This document shows, piece after piece, positions 31,194 through 40,205 of a DNA stretch of 64,000 bases (position 1 is the first letter of the stretch; every line of letters starts with the position of its first letter). Origin of the DNA: Gemmatimonadota bacterium (GTDB lineage Bacteria > Gemmatimonadota > Gemmatimonadetes > Gemmatimonadales > Gemmatimonadaceae); NCBI GenBank assembly GCA_016714015.1, contig JADJNZ010000001.1, positions 744,001-808,000 on the forward strand. Reading direction: 5' to 3'. The notes beneath the pieces were generated by a model. The model saw only the letters and a list, made by a program, of their open reading frames with translations. It was not told the DNA's origin and made no database searches. The translations under genes and the position numbers were made by a program.

Positions 31194-32414
31194 ATGCTCT
31201 TCGGCGAGACGATCCGCGTCGCCCTCGGGGCGCTCCGCGCGAACAAGCTCCGCTCGATGCTCACGATGCTCGGCATCGTGATCGGCGTCTCCGCGGTCAT
31301 CGCGGTGGTCGCCCTCGGGCGTGGCGCACAGCAGGCCGTCAACGACCGCATCTCCTCCCTCGGCACCACGCTGCTCACGGTGTCGCCGGGACAGGCGCGG
31401 TCGGGCGGGGTCATGTCCTTCGACGTGCGCTCGCGCCTCCTCCTCGAGGACGCCGACGCGCTGGTCGAGCGCGGCACCGAGATCGCCGCGGTCCAGCCCG
31501 AGATCTCGAGCAACCTGCAGGTGCAGTACCTCAACAAGAACACCGGGACGCAGATCGTCGGGACCACCGCGAACTACCCCGAGGTCCGCAAGTACGAGAT
31601 CGAGTTCGGCCGCTTCTTCTCGAACGCCGAGGACATGGGCCGCCAGCGCCTCGCGGTGGTGGGGCCCACCGTGGTCACCAACCTCGGACTGCAGAGCGGC
31701 ACCGCGCTCGTCGGCGAGAACATCCGCATCCGCGGCATCCAGTTCACCGTCGTCGGAGTCTACAAGTCGAAGGGGCAGGCCTCGCCGTTCAACAACCCCG
31801 ACGACCAGGTGCTCATCCCCATCCAGACCGCGCGCTTCCGCGTGATGGGCAACAACCGGCTCCGCTCGATCTCCGTCCTCGCCCCGAGCGAGGCGAAGAT
31901 CCCGGAGACGATGGCGGACATCCAGAAGATCCTCCGTCGCGAGCACAAGCTGCGTCCCGACAAGCCGGATGACTTCCAGATCCGCAACCAGGCCGACTTC
32001 CTCAACACCCTCGGCGAGACCACGCAGGTCTTCTCGATGCTGCTCGCCGGCATCGCCGCGGTCTCGCTCCTCGTCGGCGGCATCGGCATCATGAACATCA
32101 TGCTCGTGTCGGTGACCGAGCGGACGCGCGAGATCGGCATCCGCAAGGCACTCGGCGCGACGCGCATCAACATCCTGTTCCAGTTCCTCATCGAGGCCGT
32201 CGTGCTCTGCCTCGTCGGCGGTACCATCGGCATCGCGGTGGGCGCCGGGGGGGCGATGGCCTTCACGAAGGTCCTCGGATGGACGACGAGCGTCGGGGCG
32301 TCGTCCGTGGGACTCGCATTCGGATTCTCCGCCCTCGTCGGTGTCGTATTCGGTGTGTATCCCGCGCGGCGCGCCGCCGGACTCGACCCGATCGTCGCGC
32401 TCCGATACGAGTGA
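31194..32414 (+). CDS. MacB-type ABC transporter permease
   Basis: A 406-residue permease of the MacB/FtsX family with an N-terminal helix (RSMLTMLGIVIGVSAVIAVV), a periplasmic domain of about 200 residues, and three C-terminal helices with the diagnostic VGGIGIMNIMLVSVTERTRE and IRKALGATR. The ending YPARRAAGLDPIVALRYE is also typical. MacB usually has an N-terminal ATPase domain or a separate ATPase gene; neither is found in this operon. It is the last gene before a strong hairpin. Confidence 0.93.
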   Translation: MLFGETIRVALGALRANKLRSMLTMLGIVIGVSAVIAVVALGRGAQQAVNDRISSLGTTLLTVSPGQARSGGVMSFDVRSRLLLEDADALVERGTEIAAVQPEISSNLQVQYLNKNTGTQIVGTTANYPEVRKYEIEFGRFFSNAEDMGRQRLAVVGPTVVTNLGLQSGTALVGENIRIRGIQFTVVGVYKSKGQASPFNNPDDQVLIPIQTARFRVMGNNRLRSISVLAPSEAKIPETMADIQKILRREHKLRPDKPDDFQIRNQADFLNTLGETTQVFSMLLAGIAAVSLLVGGIGIMNIMLVSVTERTREIGIRKALGATRINILFQFLIEAVVLCLVGGTIGIAVGAGGAMAFTKVLGWTTSVGASSVGLAFGFSALVGVVFGVYPARRAAGLDPIVALRYE

Positions 32415-32464
32415 TCGACCGGGATTCATGTGACGCCGTAAGGCATTGACAGGTAATCAGTTAT

Positions 32465-32498
32465 GACGGGGCGACGGGCAACAGCCGGTCGCCCCGTC
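32465..32498 (+). terminator. Strong hairpin ending the sigma/efflux operon
   Basis: GACGGGGCGAC and GTCGCCCCGTC pair perfectly over 11 bp with a 12-base loop. It sits 50 bases after the permease stop and is followed by only short T stretches. Confidence 0.65.
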
Positions 32499-32551
32499 GT
32501 TCATCGATCCGGGATGGTGACCGGCGTTACTGGACGCGCACCCGGCGCGCG

Positions 32552-32590
32552 CTACATTCACTCCCCACGGGGCCGGAAGAGTGGCCCCGT
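32552..32590 (+). promoter_or_regulatory. Possible promoter and leader hairpin of kup
   Basis: TACATT at 32553 with TGGACG 16 bases upstream could be a weak promoter. It is followed by a perfect 8-bp hairpin (ACGGGGCC and GGCCCCGT, 32567-32590) with loop GGAAGAGT. A c-di-AMP riboswitch was considered for this potassium gene but its conserved core is not recognisable. Confidence 0.3.
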
Positions 32591-32656
32591 TCGCGTGACG
32601 ATCCCCGGCGCGCGACTCCATCAGGACCTTCCGGGGCGCTGTCAGCCCCTCGAGCA

Positions 32657-34642
32657 ATGTCGGACCCACAACAGCCCGCGTCCGTCCCTCCGGCTCCGCG
32701 GCCGTCCATGGCGCAGACGACGGAGTATCGCCCGCCGGAGAAGCACCACGTCGAGGAGCACCCCACGGGGAAGCGCCTCGCGATCCTCACGCTCACGGCG
32801 CTCGGGGTCGTCTACGGGGACATCGGGACGAGCCCGCTGTACGCGATTCGAGAGGTCTTCAAACCAGAGTACGGCATAGCGCCGACGCCGCAGAACGTCT
32901 ACGGCGTGCTCTCGATGATCCTCTGGTCGCTCGTGCTCGTGGTCGGCGTGAAGTACATCGTCTTCATCCTGCGCGCCGACAACCGCGGCGAGGGCGGTAT
33001 CCTGGCGATGCTCGCCCTGCTGCTGCAGCAGGACATCAAGGGATGGAAGCGTACCACCCTGATCAGCCTCGGGCTGTTCGGCGCGGCGCTCCTCTACGGC
33101 GACGGCATGATCACGCCCGCGATGTCGGTGCTCTCCGCGACGGAGGGCCTCTCGGTCGTGTCGACCTTCTTCACGCCGTTCGTCGTGCCGTTGACGTTGA
33201 TCATCCTCGTCGCGCTCTTCGTCTCTCAGCGCCTTGGCACCGCCGGGGTAGGCCGAGTCTTCGGCCCGATCACGCTGGTGTGGTTCGTCACGATAGCGGT
33301 ACTCGGGTTCCTCGAGATCCTGCGTGAACCGGTCATCCTGTTCGCCGCGAATCCTGGATACGCATTGCGGTTCGCCTTCACGCACGGGACTGCGGGGTTC
33401 ATCGTGCTCGGTGCAGTCGTCCTCGCGGTGACCGGCGCGGAGGCGCTGTATGCCGACATGGGTCACTTCGGGAAGCGCCCGATCCGGCTCGCCTGGTTCG
33501 CGATGGTGCTTCCCGCGCTCCTCATCAACTACTTCGGCCAGGGCGCGCTCGTCCTGCGCGACCCGGCGGCCGCCGAGAACCCGTTCTTCTTGCTGGCACC
33601 GCGCGTCATGCTGTACCCGCTCATCGCGCTCGCGACCATGGCCGCGATCATCGCATCGCAGGCGATGATCTCCGGCGCGTTCTCGCTCACACAGCAGTGC
33701 ATCCAGCTGGGTTACAGTCCTCGCCTGACGATCACGCACACGTCAGCGAAGGAATTCGGGCAGATCTACATCCCTGAGGTGAACTGGGCGCTGATGGCCG
33801 GGTGCATCCTCATCGTCCTCGGATTCCGCGATTCGACGTCGCTCGGCGCGGCGTACGGCATAGCGGTGACCGGCACCTTCGTCATCACCACGACGATCTT
33901 CACCGTGATCACGGTGACGCGATGGAACTGGCCGCTCTGGCGCGCTCTGCCGTTCTTCCTCGTCTTCCTCGCCATCGACGGCTCCTTCTTCGGCGCGAGC
34001 GCACTGAAGATCCTGCACGGAGGCTGGGTCCCGCTGACGGTCGCCGTCGTACTATTCACGATGATGACCAGCTGGAAGCGCGGCCGCGAGATCCTGCGCG
34101 AGCGCATCGTGGACATCGCCCTCCCGCTCGAGACCTTCCTCGATGACCTCGGCCGACGGTCGGTCCACCGGGTGGCGGGCACCGCGGTCTTCATGACATC
34201 GGAGTCCGCCGGCGTCCCGGTCGTGCTCCTGCACCATCTGAAGCACAACAAGGTGCTGCACGAGACGGTGATCCTCCTCTCCATCGTCACCGACGACGTC
34301 CCCGAGGTCCCGCGGACCGAGCGTGCCCGCATCGAGGCGCTCGGTCAGGGATTCTTCCGGGTGGTCGCGCACTACGGCTTCATGGAATCGGCGGATGTGA
34401 AGGAGGTCCTCCAGCGCTGCCGCGACTCCGGCATCGCCGCGCGCGCGCTCGACACGAGCTACTACCTCGGCCGCGAACAGCTGATCGCGCGGAAGGGCCC
34501 GTGGAAGAAGGACGGCCTGAGCATGAACATCGTCCGCAAGAAGCTCTTCTCCCTCATGTCCCGCAACGCCCGCAGCGCGACGGAGTACTTCCAACTCCCC
34601 CCGAACCGCGTCGTCGAGCTCGGCACACAGATGGAGTTCTGA
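32657..34642 (+). CDS. kup: Kup-type potassium uptake transporter
   Basis: A 661-residue proton/potassium symporter of the KUP/HAK/KT family. The N-terminal cytosolic tail (about 40 residues) is followed by the signature LGVVYGDIGTSPLYA, then twelve predicted membrane helices including GDGMITPAMSVLSATEGL and TGAEALYADMGHFG. A cytosolic C-terminal domain starts near residue 490 (AVFMTSESAGVPVVLLHHL). Its length is close to the family norm. It is monocistronic, between two hairpins. Confidence 0.96.
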   Translation: MSDPQQPASVPPAPRPSMAQTTEYRPPEKHHVEEHPTGKRLAILTLTALGVVYGDIGTSPLYAIREVFKPEYGIAPTPQNVYGVLSMILWSLVLVVGVKYIVFILRADNRGEGGILAMLALLLQQDIKGWKRTTLISLGLFGAALLYGDGMITPAMSVLSATEGLSVVSTFFTPFVVPLTLIILVALFVSQRLGTAGVGRVFGPITLVWFVTIAVLGFLEILREPVILFAANPGYALRFAFTHGTAGFIVLGAVVLAVTGAEALYADMGHFGKRPIRLAWFAMVLPALLINYFGQGALVLRDPAAAENPFFLLAPRVMLYPLIALATMAAIIASQAMISGAFSLTQQCIQLGYSPRLTITHTSAKEFGQIYIPEVNWALMAGCILIVLGFRDSTSLGAAYGIAVTGTFVITTTIFTVITVTRWNWPLWRALPFFLVFLAIDGSFFGASALKILHGGWVPLTVAVVLFTMMTSWKRGREILRERIVDIALPLETFLDDLGRRSVHRVAGTAVFMTSESAGVPVVLLHHLKHNKVLHETVILLSIVTDDVPEVPRTERARIEALGQGFFRVVAHYGFMESADVKEVLQRCRDSGIAARALDTSYYLGREQLIARKGPWKKDGLSMNIVRKKLFSLMSRNARSATEYFQLPPNRVVELGTQMEF

Positions 34643-34647
34643 CGGGG

Positions 34648-34679
34648 GGGCGGGCATCCCGCATCCGGGATGCCCGCCC
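34648..34679 (+). terminator. Terminator of kup
   Basis: A perfect 13-bp stem (GGGCGGGCATCCC and GGGATGCCCGCCC) with a 6-base loop starts 5 bases after the kup stop codon. It is followed by GTCCTGG, with no T-run. Confidence 0.75.
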
Positions 34680-34777
34680 GTCCTGGACCGATGCGGAGAG
34701 TCCCCGCATCCGGCCCCGCCCCCGTACCCGGTACCGCCCGTACGCCCCGCATCGCCCTTCACCTCCGCATCCCGCAC

Positions 34778-37519
34778 ATGCGCCTCAAAGCCGCGATCGC
34801 CCTGCTGCTCCTCTCCGCATCCGCCGTGCAGGCCCAGCGGACGCCGACCGACTCCCTTCGCGACGACCGGAACTTCTCCTTCTACGCGAAGGGCCCCTAT
34901 CGCGAGACCATCCCCCGCCCCGAACGGATCCTCGGGTATGACGTCGGCAGCTGGCACACCCAGTACGCCCAGCAGGAACGCGTCCTCCTGAGCATCGCCG
35001 ACGCCGCGAAGGACCGCGTCCGGGTCGAGGAGATCGGCGTGACGAACGAGCGCCGCACGATGCGTCTCTACATCGTGTCCACCCCCGAGAACATCGCGCG
35101 CCTGGACGGCATCCGCGCCGACCTCGACCGCATCGCCGACCCGCGTGGCGCGACCCAGGCCCAGCTCGACGCCGTCATCGCCCGCGTCCCCACCGTCGTC
35201 TGGTTCTCCGGCTCCGTCCACGGCGACGAGGTCCCGGGCTTCGAGGCGTCGATGCAGCTGCTCTACCACTTCGCCGCGACGCAGGACCCCGCGACGCTCG
35301 CCCTCATGAAGGACGCGCTCGTCATCATCAACCCCAGCTCCAACCCCGACGGCCACGAGCGCTTCTCCGTCTGGAGCAACTCGATCGCCGTCGGCAGTCC
35401 CGAGCGGCAGGCCATCGAGCAGCAGCGCGGACAGCCGTGGGCCATCAGCGGGCGCTTCAATCACTACCGGTTCGACATGAACCGCGACCTGATGATCATG
35501 ACCCAGCGTGAGGTCCAGGCGATCGTCGGCGGCATGCTTCGCTGGCATCCCATGGTCACCGCCGACCTCCACGGGTACGTCTCGACCTACTACATGGCCC
35601 CCGCCGCGCGCCCGGTGAACCAGAACATCTCCGGCTGGCCGGTGAAGTGGAGCGAGCGCGTCGGTCGCGGCAATGCCGCCGCCTTCGACTCCCTCGGCTG
35701 GCTCTACAACGTCCGCGACGCCTTCGACCTCTACTATCCGGGCTACTACGACTCGTGGCCCGCGCTCAACGGCGCCATGGGCACCACCTACGAGACCGAC
35801 GGCGGCCCGGCGCTCCTCAAGCGCCGCGAGGACGGCACCCTGCTCTCGCTCCGTGACGGCATCGCCAAGCACTACGTCGCCGCCGTCGCGACCTTCGAGA
35901 CCACCGCGCGCGGCGCGCGCGAGATGGTCCGCGACTACGCCGCCTTCCGGCAGCGCGCCGTCACGGAAGGGCGCAACGGCACCATGAAGCGTGTGGTCTT
36001 CCTGCCCGGCAACGACCCGGCTCGCGCGGCGGAGCTCGCCGCGTCGCTGCTCCGCGCCGGGATCGAGGTCACGCGGACCACCGCCGCGCACGCCAGCACC
36101 CGCGCGCATGGCTACAGCGTCGACGGCACCGTCAACCGCAGCTTCCCGGCGGGCGCGTACGTCGTCGACCTCGCGCAGCCGCAGGGCAAGGTCGCCAAGG
36201 CCGTCCTCGAGCCCGATCCGACCCTCGACTCCGTCTTCGCGAAGAACCAGGTCGACAAGTTCCTGCGCAACCGCGACCGCTCCACCAACGCGAACGACAC
36301 CGAGGGCTACGAGTTCTACGACATCACCGCCTGGGCCCTGCCCGTCGCCTTCGGCGTCGAGGCCTACTGGACCGAGGATGCCGTGCCCGTGCAGGCCACC
36401 GCGCTCTCGCTCGCCAATGGCGTGCGCATGAACGGGGAGGTCCTGCCGCATGCGATCGCCGGCGGCGTGACCGAGGGCGCGAACGCCAGCTCGTCGTACC
36501 TCTGGCGCAACGACCGCAACGGCGCCGGCAAGCTCGCCGCGCAGTTGCTGCAGGAGGGTTACCGCGTCGCCGTCGCCGCCGAGCCGATCCAGACCGGGTC
36601 GGTCACGTGGCCGCGCGGCACCTGGGTCGCGCGCGTCGGCCGCAACGACCGCACGCTCGCCGCCCGGATCGACGGGCTCGCCAAGGAGATCGGCGTCGAA
36701 GTCCGCGGCGTCAACACCGCCTTCCCCGACGATGCGCAGTACGGCACCGGTTCGGGCGTCGTCGTCTCGCTCAAGGCGCCGCGCATCGCCCTCGTTGGCG
36801 AGACCGGCATCTCCCAGACGTCGTATGGCCACGTCTGGTGGAGCCTCGAACAGCGGTACGGCATCAAGTTCACGCCCATCTCCTCGGCGGCGCTCAACGG
36901 CGACCTCTCGGCGTTCAACGTGATCATCATCCCGAGCGGCGGTGTGCAGGGCAACGGCGCCGCGCTCAAGCGCTGGGTCGAGGGTGGTGGCGCGCTCATC
37001 ACGTTCGGCGGGGCGACCGCATGGGCGACCCGTGAGGACGTGGGGCTCACCACCGCGCGCCGGATCGTCTGCGAGCCGAAGAAGGACGTGAAGCCCGCCC
37101 CGGCCGCACGCGCGCCGATCGACTCGCTCCGTGCGGTCGCGAGCCCAAATGCGTGCGCCGACGAGCTGGCCGACCTGCCGGGGAGCCACTTCGACGTCGT
37201 GCTCGACCTCACCAACTGGGTCACCTTCGGCATGGAGCAGCAGCGCATGCCGGTGCTCGTGGGCGGCGGGTCGGCCTACGGGCTCTCGCGCGACGGAGGC
37301 AATGTCGCGGTCTTCCCGACGGCGGGCCCACTCCGCCGGGCCGGCTTCACCTTCCCCGAGAACAGCGAGCGCCTGCTGCGCGGCTCGGCGTTCATCATCC
37401 AGGAGAAGGTCGGCGCCGGGAACGTGGTGATGTTCACCAACGAGCCGATGTTCCGCGGCTGGTGGCGGGCGCTCGACCGGATGGTGCTGAATGCGATCCT
37501 GCTCGGAACGGGGTTCTGA
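34778..37519 (+). CDS. Secreted M14-family zinc carboxypeptidase-like protein
   Basis: A 913-residue exported protein. The ATG at 34778 gives the signal peptide MRLKAAIALLLLSASAVQAQ. The metallocarboxypeptidase domain spans about residues 60-400: HxxE at H148 and E151 (SVHGDEVPGFEA), an Arg-containing NPSSNPDGHERF, the third zinc ligand H265 (ADLHGYVSTYY), and a candidate catalytic glutamate in TTYETDGGP. The remaining 500 residues hold beta-rich domains and a glutamine-amidotransferase-like stretch (SGGVQGNGAALKRWVEGGG) near residue 720, as seen in long bacterial M14 proteins. It probably trims extracellular peptides. It is followed by a very strong hairpin. Confidence 0.9.
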   Translation: MRLKAAIALLLLSASAVQAQRTPTDSLRDDRNFSFYAKGPYRETIPRPERILGYDVGSWHTQYAQQERVLLSIADAAKDRVRVEEIGVTNERRTMRLYIVSTPENIARLDGIRADLDRIADPRGATQAQLDAVIARVPTVVWFSGSVHGDEVPGFEASMQLLYHFAATQDPATLALMKDALVIINPSSNPDGHERFSVWSNSIAVGSPERQAIEQQRGQPWAISGRFNHYRFDMNRDLMIMTQREVQAIVGGMLRWHPMVTADLHGYVSTYYMAPAARPVNQNISGWPVKWSERVGRGNAAAFDSLGWLYNVRDAFDLYYPGYYDSWPALNGAMGTTYETDGGPALLKRREDGTLLSLRDGIAKHYVAAVATFETTARGAREMVRDYAAFRQRAVTEGRNGTMKRVVFLPGNDPARAAELAASLLRAGIEVTRTTAAHASTRAHGYSVDGTVNRSFPAGAYVVDLAQPQGKVAKAVLEPDPTLDSVFAKNQVDKFLRNRDRSTNANDTEGYEFYDITAWALPVAFGVEAYWTEDAVPVQATALSLANGVRMNGEVLPHAIAGGVTEGANASSSYLWRNDRNGAGKLAAQLLQEGYRVAVAAEPIQTGSVTWPRGTWVARVGRNDRTLAARIDGLAKEIGVEVRGVNTAFPDDAQYGTGSGVVVSLKAPRIALVGETGISQTSYGHVWWSLEQRYGIKFTPISSAALNGDLSAFNVIIIPSGGVQGNGAALKRWVEGGGALITFGGATAWATREDVGLTTARRIVCEPKKDVKPAPAARAPIDSLRAVASPNACADELADLPGSHFDVVLDLTNWVTFGMEQQRMPVLVGGGSAYGLSRDGGNVAVFPTAGPLRRAGFTFPENSERLLRGSAFIIQEKVGAGNVVMFTNEPMFRGWWRALDRMVLNAILLGTGF

Positions 37520-37544
37520 GTCAGAAGGCGGAAGGGAGATTCAG

Positions 37545-37577
37545 AAGCGGGGGCGGCTCTGGGAGCCGCCCCCGCTT
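37545..37577. terminator. Strong bidirectional terminator
   Basis: Perfect 15-bp arms (AAGCGGGGGCGGCTC and GAGCCGCCCCCGCTT) with a TGG loop lie between the convergent M14 and plug-protein genes. The flank contains CAGAAG and, after the stem, TTCGTTC; the same layout recurs at 53943-54057. Confidence 0.8.
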
Positions 37578-37605
37578 TCGTTCCGTCTTCGCTGGATCCG
37601 ACCGC

Positions 37606-38448
37606 TCAGGCAGCTCCTGCCCACATCAGCCCGCTACCCGGGGGTGGGTTGACCGGTCGTCTCGTCTGCGGGGGGCCGTTCCGCGTCCAGATCACGACGA
37701 CTCCGCAGGCAGCGTCGACGCCGGCGAACTCGCCGGGGACATCGCTCGCGCCGGTATAGAACTCGAGTCCCTCGATGTCACGCACGGGGACATAGGGGCC
37801 GAAGAAGTTGTCAGGTCGGCCATCGACGATGTACTGCGGATAGCACGCGACCCCAGCGCGGGCCATCCGCACACGACAACCCTGCGTCCCTCCTTGGGAA
37901 CCCCCGCATTCGACCAAGACCCCTCGTAGTCCGCGAGCCGCATCGCCGAGGCTATTGTAGTTCCTCGCTTCGATCTCCTGGCGAGTGACGTACTGTCCTC
38001 GACCGGTCTTCATGCGCCGCTCGAAGTCCTCATATCGAACCCCTCGGGACGGCTCGCCGATGATGTTCGTCGGATCAAGGCGCTGCGCCCGTCGTCTGCT
38101 CGACGTCGAATCGTCGGCCGACGTCGTGGTGCTGTCGAGTTCGAAGGACTGTGACATCGTCTCACCTTTCGCGAAGGCGAGCACCACGGAAGTCCGCGGG
38201 AACCCTTCCGCCGTGAAGAAGAAGCGAATGACCCCCGAGGGAAGATCCTTGAGCTCGAAGCGGCCGATGGAGTCGGTCGTAGCGTATCGACCGGTCGCGG
38301 CGATCACGACGCGCACGCCGGATACCGGTGCGCGGGTGCTCACGTCCGTCACGACGCCGCGAAGGCGCGCGAAGGCCGCCTGTGCCTCGCACGCTGCCAC
38401 CGGCAGGGAGAGCAGCAGGGTACCGAGGCCGAGCATCGCTGATCTCAT
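37606..38448 (-). CDS. Orphan carboxypeptidase-regulatory / TonB-plug protein
   Basis: A 280-residue exported protein with a signal peptide (SAMLGLGTLLLSLPVAACEA). Residues 27-105 form a CarboxypepD_reg-like beta-sandwich (RLRGVVTDVSTRAPVSGVRV). After a polar linker, residues about 150-265 resemble a TonB receptor plug (TRQEIEARNYNSLGDAARGL, then YIVDGRPDNFF and GVVVIWTR), but there is no barrel. Four cysteines in the plug could make disulfides. Such barrel-less proteins recur in this kind of genome; the role is unknown. It follows susD but is separated from it by a hairpin, so it probably has its own promoter. Confidence 0.75.
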   Translation of the reverse strand: MRSAMLGLGTLLLSLPVAACEAQAAFARLRGVVTDVSTRAPVSGVRVVIAATGRYATTDSIGRFELKDLPSGVIRFFFTAEGFPRTSVVLAFAKGETMSQSFELDSTTTSADDSTSSRRRAQRLDPTNIIGEPSRGVRYEDFERRMKTGRGQYVTRQEIEARNYNSLGDAARGLRGVLVECGGSQGGTQGCRVRMARAGVACYPQYIVDGRPDNFFGPYVPVRDIEGLEFYTGASDVPGEFAGVDAACGVVVIWTRNGPPQTRRPVNPPPGSGLMWAGAA

Positions 38449-38504
38449 GGGAGTCGGCGCATGGGTGGTCAGTGCTGGACAGGTGGATCTCGACCAACGA
38501 AGAA

Positions 38505-38542
38505 GGGGAACGTGGGACGCTGGTGCGTCGGCCGCGTTCCCC
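38505..38542 (-). terminator. Terminator after susD
   Basis: GGGGAACG and CGTTCCCC form the outer 8-bp stem, and GACGC / GCGTC with loop TGGT form the inner one. It lies 66 bases past the susD stop, and thus separates susD from the orphan plug gene. Confidence 0.6.
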
Positions 38543-38607
38543 CTCTGTCTACCCTGGCTGGCCGTCGCCGGGTCCTGACTGCCCCCAGCGACGGCGAAAG
38601 AGCCGGC

Positions 38608-40179
38608 TCAGGGAGGCGTCGGCGAGTTCGGCGTCGCCCCGCCCCACGTATACAGTGCTTGGCCGAACACACCCAACTCCTGCGCGGGCACCGGCATCTC
38701 GCGCGGCGTTCCGACCACGAGACCGCCGGTGGTCCGACGGCGCGGATAGTACGACGCCGGTCCGAGCCCAAGCAGCTCGATGTCCTGCTCGTACCGCAGT
38801 GCCGTCCGCAGTCCGGCCTGCCCGTCGCCGGCAGCCACCGGCGCGAGACAGCCGCGTCCGACGCGCGTGTTGTTGATGAGCGTTGCGGCGAGTGCGAGGT
38901 TCGTGTTCGACTCGATCAGCGCCTCGGCCCAGAGCAGGTCGTTCTGTTCGGCCGAGAAGACCGGCGCATTCCCATTGCCGCCCCAGAGACCGTTCGGATC
39001 CTGGAGGCCCGAGTAGTCGTAGCGGACGTGGGCGATATTCGACTGGTGATACGATCCGCGGGCCATGTTGAAGATCGCCACCGACGACCAGGCGAAATCC
39101 GACCCGCCGTTCGCCGTACGCGGCGTCGTGCCGAACTGCGAAGCGGTCGTGGCGTTGCCGAATGAGCCGTCGCCCAGCCGGCAGTCGAGAGAGTTCGGCT
39201 GGGGGTTGCCCGCGAGCGGCCAGGGAGTGGTCTGCGTGACCGGATCGAGCTGGGCCGCGATCCGCGTATGGACACGACCGCTCGAGATATCGAGGAACCA
39301 CGCGAGGATCTGCGGGTTCCACGTCGCGGTGCCGTCACCCGTGATCTCGAGGTCGAAATCCGTGCCGGACGAGATGCCGTTCGAGGCATAGGTCGCGACC
39401 GCGGCCCACGGGGTTCCCGCGGCCTCGCCGGGATCCCGCGGCCAGGCGGCGAGAAGCTCGGCCGCCATGGTGCTCGCGATCTGCGAGATCTGCTCATTGG
39501 TGTACACGAGCCCACCCGGTCCGAACCAGCCGGTCGGCGTGGTGAAATCATTCGCGTTGGCGATCGCGATCACGTCATCGAACTTCGCCCGCGCCGCGTC
39601 GCGCATCTGGCGACGGTCGGAGTACGCCAGCGTCGCCAAGTCGACCGTCTCGTCGATGACGTAGCCCTTGTCGTAGTTGAGCGCGATACCGCTGAGCGCC
39701 GCCCCCTGCATCAGCACCGCGACCGCTTCGGCGCGGCGCGTGTCGGAGGTGTCACCGATGATGAGTCCGTTCACGCGGATGGCCTTCAGCACGTTCGTGG
39801 CCGCGGAGAGCACGCTGTAGTAGCCGTTCCAGTAGTGCTCGATGCTGGTGCGCTGCGCCGCTGCCGGATTGTTCTGCCACGAGCGCGAGTTCCTGGTGCC
39901 ATCCAGGTCAAGGCCCGAGTAGAAGTTCATGTTGAAGTTGTTCCAGGACGAGCTGTACGTCTGCGCCTGGGTCACGAGGGGCCCGGTTCCCTCCAGCCCC
40001 TCGAAGGTGTTGAACCACCCCTGCACGGATCCGCCGACCAGCCCTTCGAGCGCGGCTGGGTCGGAGAGCGCGCGTTCCGCGTCCGGATCATTCGGGTTGG
40101 TGATATCGAGAGACTTGCACCCGCCCACCGCGAGCGCGGCGGCGAGGCCAAGTCCCCGAACGAAGGTCGTCATTCGCAT
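38608..40179 (-). CDS. SusD/RagB-family outer membrane lipoprotein
   Basis: A 523-residue surface lipoprotein that forms the lid of a SusC transporter. The signal carries the lipobox VGGC, followed by KSLDITNPNDPDAE, a typical SusD start. TPR-like helices are seen around SIEHYWNGYYSVLSAATNVL, and the C-terminal WAEALIESNTNLALAATLIN and LRYEQDIELLGLG match the family. Two starts 6 bases apart are possible; a GAGGAG lies 9 bases before the first. Its position 26 bases after susC confirms the pair. The ligand is unknown. Confidence 0.93.
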   Translation of the reverse strand: MRMTTFVRGLGLAAALAVGGCKSLDITNPNDPDAERALSDPAALEGLVGGSVQGWFNTFEGLEGTGPLVTQAQTYSSSWNNFNMNFYSGLDLDGTRNSRSWQNNPAAAQRTSIEHYWNGYYSVLSAATNVLKAIRVNGLIIGDTSDTRRAEAVAVLMQGAALSGIALNYDKGYVIDETVDLATLAYSDRRQMRDAARAKFDDVIAIANANDFTTPTGWFGPGGLVYTNEQISQIASTMAAELLAAWPRDPGEAAGTPWAAVATYASNGISSGTDFDLEITGDGTATWNPQILAWFLDISSGRVHTRIAAQLDPVTQTTPWPLAGNPQPNSLDCRLGDGSFGNATTASQFGTTPRTANGGSDFAWSSVAIFNMARGSYHQSNIAHVRYDYSGLQDPNGLWGGNGNAPVFSAEQNDLLWAEALIESNTNLALAATLINNTRVGRGCLAPVAAGDGQAGLRTALRYEQDIELLGLGPASYYPRRRTTGGLVVGTPREMPVPAQELGVFGQALYTWGGATPNSPTPP

Positions 40180-40205
40180 TCTCGATCTCCTCGTAGGGCC
40201 GCGGC

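Noticed and set aside
32499..32656. c-di-AMP (ydaO-type) riboswitch in front of kup
   Set aside because: Hairpins are present, but the conserved core sequences of this class cannot be identified.
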